From positions 1 to 49,598 of the forward strand of contig RAYM01000044.1 in assembly GCA_003611805.1 (NCBI GenBank): 49,598 bases of DNA, given 5' to 3'. Each line of letters begins with the position of its first letter. Within the stretch, counting starts at the first letter, position 1. The DNA is from a bacterium 1xD42-87 (GTDB lineage Bacteria; Bacillota; Clostridia; Lachnospirales; Lachnospiraceae). The position numbers and the translations under genes are program-made. Below are positions 1 through 7,470 of this stretch, one piece after another. The notes under the pieces are model-generated. The model was not told where the DNA came from and searched no databases. It saw only the letters and a program-made list of their open reading frames with translations.

Positions 1-22
1 TAATCGGTCGACGGCTTAACCA
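1..22 (+). rRNA. 3' end of 23S rRNA (partial)
   Basis: The first bases match the conserved end of bacterial 23S rRNA: a TAATCGGTCGA segment followed by CGGCTTAACC, the strand that pairs with the 5' end of 23S. Only the last ~22 bases are in the window and the exact mature end is not certain. No 5S rRNA is recognisable in the ~190 bases before tRNA-Asn. Confidence 0.75.
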
Positions 23-212
23 AAGCAAATGGATAGAAAGAAACGGAGATTCAGTATTTGGTTTTGAGGGTATGTGCCCTAGGTTTTGTGGGAAGCCGTG
101 GCGGTCATAAGCTAAAGCGGCATCGGAAAGGATTACGGAATAATTCTTTCACACAAAACATAGGATTTGCCAGTCTGCGTATTGTGCAGGCTTAAAAATT
201 TTTTTTGTGTAT

Positions 213-284
213 TCCTCGATAGCTCAATGGTAGAGCACGCGGCTGTTAACCGCGGGGTTGTAGGTTCGAGCCCTACTCGGGGAG
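213..284 (+). tRNA. tRNA-Asn (GTT)
   Basis: A 72-base cloverleaf. The acceptor stem TCCTCGA pairs with TCGGGGA (one G-T), discriminator G. The anticodon stem CGCGG/CCGCG closes the loop CTGTTAA, giving anticodon GTT at 245-247. The T-arm holds GGTTCGAGCCC. CCA is not encoded. It lies just downstream of the 23S end and is probably co-transcribed with the rRNA operon. Confidence 0.95.
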
Positions 285-292
285 GTAAAGGG

Positions 293-325
293 AAACCCGT
301 AGACGTCAATGTTTACGGGTTTTTT
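293..325 (+). terminator. Rho-independent terminator after tRNA-Asn
   Basis: A 9-bp stem AAACCCGTA (293-301) pairs with TACGGGTTT (314-322) and runs into a T-run, 9 bases after the tRNA. It most likely ends the rRNA-tRNA transcript. Confidence 0.85.
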
Positions 326-593
326 GCATCTCCAAAGAAAGCGGGAATAGAATGATATATGAACGAAAAACAAGCAAAAAATGTTTCGCAGTAGAAATCA
401 TAACCCTGCGGCTGGTAATCGAAAACAGACTGGAACTGCGCTGTAATTCTGATTTCACTTTTCATGTAAGCGGTAGAGATAGAGGGAGTATTTTTCCCTC
501 CGCTGGTAAGCTTTGTGTAAGAAACTTAATGAAATTTGAAAATAGAAGGATAATTTGAAATGATAAATTATAAGCAGATATTGTCTGTCTAAG
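326..593. other. Stretch without a recognised gene
   Basis: Short open frames exist here, but none has a convincing ribosome binding site or a sequence I recognise. A GAGGGA...TCCCTC hairpin near 480-500 lacks a T-run. I see nothing else supportable. Confidence 0.4.
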
Positions 594-865
594 TTGAAAC
601 TGAGTCTTGAACCCACGGAAGAGTTTAAGGAATATGTCGAGAAGGAAAAGCACGGTGAGGTTCTTAAAAACCTTTTGCATATAAAAGGTAAGAAGCTGCT
701 TGAGGATGCAGAGGCGGATTATGTGACATATCGCTTGAAAGAGATAGCAATAAATCTTTTGCCGGGGACATATGATTACGAACATCTTTTGGACATACAC
801 AAATATATTTTTCAAGATATATACGAATGGGCAGGTCAGCCGAGAAAGCTGAACATTTATAAGTC
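594..865 (+). pseudogene. Fic-domain protein remnant (N-terminal part only)
   Basis: The frame opening at a TTG reads like the front half of Fic/DOC adenylyltransferases: an N-terminal helix, then the LPGTYDYEHL segment, IHKYIFQDIYEWAGQPR and LNIYKS. This is the region preceding the catalytic helix. The diagnostic HPFxxGNGR loop is absent because the sequence switches at about 865 to an unrelated Nudix-like frame. Fic enzymes transfer AMP or another nucleotide part to target proteins; without the active-site loop this copy cannot do so. The start is uncertain because an in-frame stop lies just before the TTG. Confidence 0.7.
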
Positions 866-1003
866 CTCCTTTTCCGTTACGGAGTTATTATTGAAAATGG
901 CAAGAGGGAAATATTGCTTCAAAAGCGGCAAAATAATGGACTTTGGGCGCTCATTGGTGATTCTGTGGAGATTGGCGATAATTCCAAATTCAAGTCTTTA
1001 TGA
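866..1003 (+). pseudogene. Nudix hydrolase remnant
   Basis: In the frame set by 893, the sequence reads FRYGVIIENG, REILLQKR, NNGLWALIGDSVEIGD and then stops at 1001. This is the typical start of a Nudix domain, where ILLQKR precedes GLWxLPGGxVE. The Nudix box itself (GX5EX7REUXEEXGU) is missing, so the fragment is inactive. It abuts the Fic remnant without a gap, so the two were joined by a deletion or recombination. Family assignment rests on the motif alone. Confidence 0.6.
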
Positions 1004-1075
1004 ACATTATTAGAGTATAATAACACATTCTCTTCATTTAGAATTTTCCGCAAGTGACCAAACGGTGGCTTTATC

Positions 1076-1104
1076 TTGCCTAAAAAGGGGTTTGAGATTA
1101 TAAT
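1076..1104 (+). promoter_or_regulatory. Sigma-A promoter of the aldo/keto reductase gene
   Basis: TTGCCT (1076-1081), a 17-base spacer and a perfect TATAAT (1099-1104). The reductase start lies about 60 bases downstream. Confidence 0.7.
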
Positions 1105-1163
1105 GGATATACATTACTTGCTTAAACGGAAATTGAAACCCGGACAGTTAAAGGAGGAAAACC

Positions 1164-2318
1164 ATGCAGTATCGCAGACTTGGAAAAACGGAGTTACTGG
1201 TCAGTGAGGTCGGCTTTGGGGGAGAGTGGCTGGAGCGGCATAACTATGAGGAGTGCAAGGCTATGATCGACCGGGCAGACGAGCTGGGGATCAATATATT
1301 GGATTGCTGGATGTCAGAACCGAATGTCCGCACGAAAATAGGAAAAGCGCTGGAGGGACGACGGGAGCGCTGGTATATTCAGGGGCATATCGGTTCCACA
1401 TGGCAGAACGGGCAGTATGAGCGGACCCGTGATGTGGACAGGTGCAGGGAGGCCTTTGAGGATCTGCTGGCGCGTCTGCAGACGGACTACGTGGATCTGG
1501 GCATGATACATTTTGTCGATCAGGAGAATGACTGGGAAAACGCGATGAACGGACCGTTTATCGAGTATGTGAAGGAACTGAAGGCGTGTGGAAAGATACG
1601 ACATATCGGCATGAGCACGCACAATCCTCTTATGGCGAAAAAAGCGGCGGAGAGCGGGTTGATTGAGATGATTCTGTTCAGCATTAATCCTGCGTTTGAC
1701 CTTCTGCCGCCCACGGATAATATTGACGATTATTTTGCGGAGGAGTATGCGGACGGATTTGGCGGCATTGATCCAGTGCGGGCGGAAGTATATAAGCTTT
1801 GTGAGCAGAATGATGTGGGCATAACCGTTATGAAGCCTTATGCCGGAGGCAGGATGTTTGATGCGGCGCGTTCTCCTTTTGGCATTGCGCTGACGCCGGT
1901 ACAGTGTATACATTACTGTCTGACCCGCCCGGCGGTTGCGTCGGTTCTTGCGGGATACGATACGCCGGAGCATGTGGAGCAGGCGGCAGCATATGAAACC
2001 GCTGACGAAGCGGAAAAGAATTATGCTGCGGTTTTGGCGAAAGCGCCTCGGAATACCTTTGGCAGGGGAGAATGTACATACTGTGGGCATTGTAAGCCCT
2101 GCCCAAAAGAGATTGACATTGCCATGGTAAACAAATATTATGATCTTGCCGTTATGCAGGGGGAGGTTCCCGCCAGTGTGAGGGAGCATTATCTTGCGCT
2201 GGAGCGCGGTGCGGACGCGTGTATCGGCTGTAAGGCTTGCGAGAGCCGCTGTCCTTTCGGTGTGAAGATCGCGGAGCGGATGGAAAAGGCGGCTGCGCTG
2301 TTTGGACAGGAAAAGTAA
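1164..2318 (+). CDS. Aldo/keto reductase with C-terminal 4Fe-4S domain
   Basis: 384 residues, started at an ATG preceded by GGAGG. Residues 1-280 form an aldo/keto reductase barrel opening with MQYRRLGKTELLVSEVGFG. The C-terminus has two ferredoxin-type cysteine clusters: C304, C307, C310, C313, then C353, C356, C359, C363 followed by PFG. Together these suggest two 4Fe-4S clusters. Members of this group are probably cytoplasmic electron-transfer oxidoreductases of unknown substrate. Oddity: the usual catalytic Tyr of the DTAxxYG motif appears replaced (NILDCWMSEPN, Glu at that place), and the following Lys position reads YIQGH, while the His of DLGMIHFVD is kept. Classical NAD(P)H carbonyl reduction is therefore doubtful. 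It is monocistronic, with its own promoter. Confidence 0.9.
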   Translation: MQYRRLGKTELLVSEVGFGGEWLERHNYEECKAMIDRADELGINILDCWMSEPNVRTKIGKALEGRRERWYIQGHIGSTWQNGQYERTRDVDRCREAFEDLLARLQTDYVDLGMIHFVDQENDWENAMNGPFIEYVKELKACGKIRHIGMSTHNPLMAKKAAESGLIEMILFSINPAFDLLPPTDNIDDYFAEEYADGFGGIDPVRAEVYKLCEQNDVGITVMKPYAGGRMFDAARSPFGIALTPVQCIHYCLTRPAVASVLAGYDTPEHVEQAAAYETADEAEKNYAAVLAKAPRNTFGRGECTYCGHCKPCPKEIDIAMVNKYYDLAVMQGEVPASVREHYLALERGADACIGCKACESRCPFGVKIAERMEKAAALFGQEK

Positions 2319-2325
2319 TTTTATA

Positions 2326-2354
2326 CTGACTTTATATTAGAATTGGAATATAAT
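2326..2354 (+). promoter_or_regulatory. Probable promoter of the hybrid kinase gene
   Basis: CTGACT (2326-2331), a 17-base spacer and TATAAT (2349-2354), immediately after the reductase stop codon and 61 bases before the chosen kinase start. Confidence 0.55.
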
Positions 2355-2414
2355 AAGAGTAAAGAAATAATGGGTATTGTAGCAGTTAGTTCTAAAAGCG
2401 GAATGGGGACCAAA

Positions 2415-4985
2415 ATGGATAAGAAACGTAATGAAAGTAAGAGAGATAGAGGAATTTCATTGCTTGTTTCTATCGTTTTGGTCTTTCTTATTCTGGGTGT
2501 TATCGTTTTTTCCGTTTCCCACAAAACTATGACAGAGATGGCGGCATCAGCGACGCAGAATCTGAATGAGAGCCTTGATCTGATCAAATGTACGATTGAA
2601 GCAATTCTCAACAAGGAGGCGGAGTATCAGAGACTGATGGCACAGGGAATTGCTGCTATAGAGAGCCCGGAAGAGTATGTCCTCAATTATAAAAAGAGCG
2701 GAACCATGGTAAAACTTGGCTTGATACGGTCGGGTGAAACGGTGGGCGTATGCAGTACGGGTGAAGCGTTCACGGAGGAGGAACTGGACTTTTCCGCAGG
2801 GGGAACGATTGATGGGCTGCCGGTATCTCAGTCATACTTAAACTATATGGGGACGTGGGCTTACTGCATCAAATGTCCTGTTATAAAAGATGGACGGGAA
2901 ATTGCGACGCTCTATGTGGAATATATTTATGACACCTTTGACAAGTCGCTGCCGGAGGGATTTTACAATCAGCAGGCAATGCTTTATATTATGGATGCGG
3001 AGACGGAGCGATTTGTTTTAAAGCCTAAGGGAATGGGGGAACGGAGTGCGGGGCACCTGAACCTGACGGATTTTTACCGTGCCAACGATATTCAGGAGGA
3101 GGGTCTTCGGGAAGAGGTGGAAGACTGCCTGAAAAACAATAAGAACATTATGTTCTACCACGATATCAGAAATAAGGATGCATTGAATTACATGTGGTCG
3201 GTAAACGGCGGCACGATTTATCTGATCGGCTATGTGCCGATTGAGGCGATACAGCAGGAGGGCAGGACTGTCAACCAGAATATTTTTATAGTGGTTTTCG
3301 TCATGCTGACTGCTTTTATCCTGTGCTGTACGTTGTATTATCTGAATCAGAGGCAGAAGATCAAGCTTCGCAGGGAGCGCGATGAGGAGAGAGAGATCAG
3401 CAACCGCAGGCTGGCGGAGGCATTGCAGGCGGCGCAGGTTGCAAGCAATTCAAAAACCATGTTTCTCTCCAATATGTCCCACGATATCCGCACGCCGATG
3501 AACGCGGTTCTAGGATTTACGACGCTGCTTGCCAGAGATGCAGAAAACCCGGAAAAGGTGCGGGAATATACGAAGAAGATCATGGCGTCCGGGCAGCATC
3601 TGCTCAGCCTGATCAACGATATTCTGGATGTGTCTAAAATAGAGAGCGGCAAGGTCGTCCTGAATGTGGAAGAATTTACTTTAAACGATCTGGTGTCTTC
3701 CGTGGATGCGATCATCCGTCCGATGGCGGAGGCGAGGTCGCAGAAGTTTTCAGTGGAAGTGACGGGAATCAAACATGAGTTTCTGCTGGGCGATGAGACG
3801 CGTATCAATCAGATTCTAATTAATTTGTTATCCAACGCTGTTAAATATACGCCGGAAGGCGGCAGTATCTGGTTTCGGATTATTGGTCTGAAACAGCGGT
3901 CCAATCAGTTTGAGCATATCAGGATCGAGGTGCAGGATAACGGGTATGGCATGACGAAAGAGTATCTGGAAACGATATTTGACGCCTTTACGCGGGCGGA
4001 AAACAGTACCACGAATAAGGTGCAGGGCACAGGGCTTGGCATGGCGATCACCAAGAATATTATAGAGCTGATGGGCGGCACGATTGACGTTTTCAGTGAG
4101 GTGGATCATGGCAGCCTGTTCAGGGTTGAATTGGAGTTCCGCATCCCTGAGGGACAGGCAGACAGGCAGTTCTGGGCGCAAATGGGTATTTCGCGGATGC
4201 TTGTTGTGGACACCAATGAGGAGACCTGCGGAAATATAAAGACGCTCATGGGCGATGTGGGTGTGGAAGCTGATGTGGCGCACAGCATGGAGGAGGCATT
4301 GTCTCTGCTGGAAAATAATGCGGACAGCTATCAGGTGGCATTGCTTTGCGCAAATATTGTAGAAACGGGCGTGTTGCAGGCGGTAAACCGAATTCGGGAG
4401 ATGACCGGGGAAACGGTTCCGATTCTGGTTTTATCGGAGCATGACAAGGCAGGAGCTGTGGACTTGAGTCAGATTGAGAATGTCGGCGTCCTGACAAAAC
4501 CGTTTTTTGCGTCTGCTTTCAAAGAAAAGATACAGGAGATGAAGGCGGAGCCAAAAACAGACGGGGAGTTTGCGGCTGAACCCGGGCAGAGTCTGGCAGG
4601 GCTGCATTTTCTTGCGGCGGAGGACAATGAGATTAACGCGGAGATACTGCAGGAGATTCTTGCCTATGAGAACGCCGTCTGCGAGATTGTGGAGAACGGG
4701 GAACTTGCGGTGGAGCGGTTTGAGAGAGCCGGGGAGGGCGAGTTTGACGCTATTTTGATGGATGTGCAGATGCCGGTTATGAACGGTTATGATGCCACCA
4801 GAGCGATCCGCGCCCTGGCACGTGAAGATGCGCGGACGATTCCGATTATTGCGATGACGGCGAACGCTTTCGCGGAAGATGAAAAGGAGGCGCTGGATGC
4901 GGGGATGGATGTCCATCTGGCGAAACCGATTGATATAGAATTATTAAAGCAGGTAATCAGGCAGTATACAAAAGCACACAGGTGA
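2415..4985 (+). CDS. Hybrid sensor histidine kinase with two receiver domains
   Basis: I chose the ATG at 2415 because GGGGACC sits just upstream; this gives 856 residues. Order of parts: a membrane helix (~14-36), a ~250-residue extracytoplasmic sensor of Cache-like size, a second helix (~295-318), a linker coiled coil, HisKA with H356 in MSHDIRTPMN, an ATPase domain (NAVKYTPEGG, DNGYGM, GTGLGMAI), then two receiver domains. The first receiver looks degenerate: its acceptor-Asp strand reads ALLCANIVETG. The second is canonical, with ILMDVQMP carrying D783 and a KPID end. No output domain follows, so the phosphoryl group must pass to a separate Hpt or regulator not seen here. The next gene encodes a solute-binding lipoprotein that could present a ligand to the sensor. 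Confidence 0.92.
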   Translation: MDKKRNESKRDRGISLLVSIVLVFLILGVIVFSVSHKTMTEMAASATQNLNESLDLIKCTIEAILNKEAEYQRLMAQGIAAIESPEEYVLNYKKSGTMVKLGLIRSGETVGVCSTGEAFTEEELDFSAGGTIDGLPVSQSYLNYMGTWAYCIKCPVIKDGREIATLYVEYIYDTFDKSLPEGFYNQQAMLYIMDAETERFVLKPKGMGERSAGHLNLTDFYRANDIQEEGLREEVEDCLKNNKNIMFYHDIRNKDALNYMWSVNGGTIYLIGYVPIEAIQQEGRTVNQNIFIVVFVMLTAFILCCTLYYLNQRQKIKLRRERDEEREISNRRLAEALQAAQVASNSKTMFLSNMSHDIRTPMNAVLGFTTLLARDAENPEKVREYTKKIMASGQHLLSLINDILDVSKIESGKVVLNVEEFTLNDLVSSVDAIIRPMAEARSQKFSVEVTGIKHEFLLGDETRINQILINLLSNAVKYTPEGGSIWFRIIGLKQRSNQFEHIRIEVQDNGYGMTKEYLETIFDAFTRAENSTTNKVQGTGLGMAITKNIIELMGGTIDVFSEVDHGSLFRVELEFRIPEGQADRQFWAQMGISRMLVVDTNEETCGNIKTLMGDVGVEADVAHSMEEALSLLENNADSYQVALLCANIVETGVLQAVNRIREMTGETVPILVLSEHDKAGAVDLSQIENVGVLTKPFFASAFKEKIQEMKAEPKTDGEFAAEPGQSLAGLHFLAAEDNEINAEILQEILAYENAVCEIVENGELAVERFERAGEGEFDAILMDVQMPVMNGYDATRAIRALAREDARTIPIIAMTANAFAEDEKEALDAGMDVHLAKPIDIELLKQVIRQYTKAHR

Positions 4986-5086
4986 ATGATTGTATAAACA
5001 TATACGTATAACAAGGTGTGTGGCGGTACGTCTGGACTGTAATAAAGTAATATTGGAATTATGTGTAAACGGAGGCTATAGTGTAA

Positions 5087-6400
5087 ATGAGCAGAAAGAG
5101 AGGTTTCAGGAAAGGGGGATTACTGTGCCTCGCCGGAATAGTGGTTTTCTCGATAACAGCGTGCGGCGGGAAAAGTGGATCCGATAATAACCTGATCGTC
5201 GTGGAGGATAAGACAAATCGTGAAGTAAGCCTGTTCAGCCCTATGGAAAAGACGGAAGCCAATGTGGAAAATGTGGCTAGAGGCGCGGCAGACAAGACGA
5301 TTATGCTGGCAGAGGAAAAGCTGGGCGTAAGTGTGGGTTATGTGACGTACACGGCAGAAGATTATCAGGATAAGACATATGACGAGGTGACGCTGGACAG
5401 GGCGCGCAGCGATATGGATGATATTTATCTGCTGAATCCGGATACGCTTCGCACGTTAGGGGAAGAGGGAAAACTGCAGGATTTGTCCGGGCTGGACTGT
5501 ACCAAAAACCTGCGGGATGTGGTGAAGGCGGCAAATATGGTAGACGGAAAGCTGGTGGCGATTCCGCAGGAGGTAGTGGCTTACGGTCTGTTTGTCAATA
5601 AGGATATGTTTGACGAATATCATCTCACTTTGCCGGAGACGCCGGAAGATTTTCTGGAGTGCTGCAGAGTGTTTAAAGAGAACGGCGTTGAAACGCCAGT
5701 GGGCGCTAACAGATGGTGGCTGGAGACCTTCGTGCTGGCGCAGGCTTACGCGGATTTATACAACGGCGGGAACACAGAGGCGGAAATCGCGGCGCTAAAC
5801 AGCGGGGAGAGCAAATACAGCGACTATATGCGTCCGGGATTTGAGTTTTTACAGGAGTTGATTGACAAGGGATATGTGGATGCGGAGAAGGCTCTTGTGA
5901 GCGAGGCAATCGAAGGAGAGGGAGCGGATTTTCTTGCGCAGAAGACGCCCATCGTTATGGCATACTGGGGTGCGGCGAACACGGAAACCGCTTACGGAAA
6001 GACTGATTTTGAAATGCAGGTCATTGGATTCCCGAGCAGCCGGGGGCAGATGCCGGTTATGCCCATGACAGGTTTCGGCGTGGGCACCAATGCCGCGCAT
6101 GGGGAAGATGCGCTGGCTGTCCTAGATATCATGCTTTCCGATGAAGCCCTGCAAATTTACGCGGAGACGAACCGGGTGATTTCACCGTCCAAAAATGTGG
6201 AAGTTGAGTGTGTGGATCCGCTGAAGCCACTGAATGACAGGATACAGGAAAATGTTTATGTTCTTGGTTCCAACGCGGGAATGGATGTGGAGCAGTGGGG
6301 GAATACCTGCTTGATCGTGAGGGAACTGCTGGGTGGTGCGACGGTGGATGAGTGTATGGAGATGTTTGACCGGCTGCAGGAGGAAGCATTGCAGAAATAG
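5087..6400 (+). CDS. Extracellular solute-binding lipoprotein, sugar type (family 1)
   Basis: 437 residues. The N-terminus has a basic stretch, a hydrophobic core and a lipobox ending FSITAC (Cys26), so it is a membrane-anchored lipoprotein. The body resembles family 1 carbohydrate-binding proteins of ABC importers (VAIPQEVVAYGLFVNKDMFD, and a late NRVISPS segment). GGAGG lies about 11 bases before the ATG. No permease or ATPase gene lies next to it. It sits 101 bases after a membrane histidine kinase and before a broken YesM-like kinase, so it may act as a sensory partner, or be the last piece of a lost sugar transport locus that also kept the alpha-galactosidase. The ligand is unknown. Confidence 0.85.
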   Translation: MSRKRGFRKGGLLCLAGIVVFSITACGGKSGSDNNLIVVEDKTNREVSLFSPMEKTEANVENVARGAADKTIMLAEEKLGVSVGYVTYTAEDYQDKTYDEVTLDRARSDMDDIYLLNPDTLRTLGEEGKLQDLSGLDCTKNLRDVVKAANMVDGKLVAIPQEVVAYGLFVNKDMFDEYHLTLPETPEDFLECCRVFKENGVETPVGANRWWLETFVLAQAYADLYNGGNTEAEIAALNSGESKYSDYMRPGFEFLQELIDKGYVDAEKALVSEAIEGEGADFLAQKTPIVMAYWGAANTETAYGKTDFEMQVIGFPSSRGQMPVMPMTGFGVGTNAAHGEDALAVLDIMLSDEALQIYAETNRVISPSKNVEVECVDPLKPLNDRIQENVYVLGSNAGMDVEQWGNTCLIVRELLGGATVDECMEMFDRLQEEALQK

Positions 6401-6510
6401 AAGTAAGGATCGAACCTTTTCTATCCGTAGATTATATCTTTAAAGGAGTAGGAACGGTTCAAAATTAATAAAAAGAAGAGCAATGAAAACGCTGTGTATG
6501 AGGTACGGCT

Positions 6511-7416
6511 ATGAAATGGAATATGAGAATGAAAATATTGGCAGTCTGCGTCTGCTGTACCTTGATTGCGTTGGTGATGCAGACTTTTTTGTTTCAGAGG
6601 GCATCCGCAAAGCTGATTAGCAGGCAGTCGAAAAATGAGAGCTATCATACCTTGGAGAATATGCAGAATGAAATTTATACTTTTATCAAAAATATTGAAA
6701 GCAATATGATAGAGATTTACAACAATCGCGAGTTTCTCAGCACATTGAAGAGCGGGGAGAATGTAGAGGATATCAGAAAAAAATACTACCGACTGGCATA
6801 TACGATTGCTGCTGAGGAATTTCAGACATCGGACGATACATTCATGTTAATCAGCAGTTATTATAATGTACATAGAAAAAGGGATATTGCCCGGTTCGAG
6901 TTAAAAATATATGACAATACGAATTTAAGTGATAAGGTCGGTTATATTATTTTGTAATATTGACAGTAAAGTGATCGAAAAGATCATGAAAAAGTACGTA
7001 ACCAATGATGAGATGTATATTTGGCTGCAGCCGACAGGAGACAGGCAGGTATATGCAATCGGGACACTGGAGGAAGAAAACCAGAGAGTTCTTTCTCGAA
7101 ACTTGGTTTTATAGCTTTGAGCATGGGCGCGCTGATGAGCGTGCTGTATTTTTATGTGACGAGAAGCCTTACCAGTCCATTGGAAAGGCTGATGCAGACA
7201 ATCAGTAAAATTAGGGCGGGGGCGACAGAGCTTCGTGCGGATTATCAGGCAAATGATGAAATCGGGATGCTGGCGATGGAGTTTAATAATATGCTGGATG
7301 AGGTGGAGGCTCTGATTGGACAGCAGTACGAGGATAAAGTGTTGCTCAACAAAGCGGAGTACAAGGCGCTGCAGGCACAGTCTGGATATGCAGAAATACG
7401 GTATTCTCCAGGATGA
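6511..7416 (+). pseudogene. Decayed YesM-type sensor histidine kinase
   Basis: Three consecutive frames together spell the front half of a YesM-family kinase. Frame one (6511-6957) has an N-terminal membrane helix and the start of the extracellular region. After a frameshift near 6940 the sequence continues with NIDSKVIEKIMKKY and WLQPTGDRQVYAIGT. After a second shift near 7095 come the second membrane helix (LSMGALMSVLYFYV), a HAMP domain (TSPLERLMQTISKIRAG) and the linker YKALQAQ. In intact relatives that linker is followed by INPHFLYN with the phospho-accepting His. Here it runs into unrelated sequence and stops. The kinase core is absent, so the gene is dead. The partner AraC-type regulator is also missing. 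Confidence 0.85.
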
Positions 7417-7428
7417 GCTTGCTCATCC
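7411..7428. repeat. Short perfect palindrome at the pseudogene end
   Basis: GGATGAGC-TT-GCTCATCC, two 8-base arms around a 2-base loop, sits exactly where the kinase reading frame is lost. It may be a deletion scar or a copy of a small interspersed repeat; no second copy was found by eye in the window. Confidence 0.5.
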
Positions 7429-7470
7429 GCGGATTTTGAGACAAAGCAAAGCTGAGACATGGAGGTTTGT

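Noticed and set aside
352..558. 68-codon frame after tRNA-Asn
   Set aside because: It starts without a ribosome binding site, has no recognisable sequence and lies between a terminator and gene remnants.
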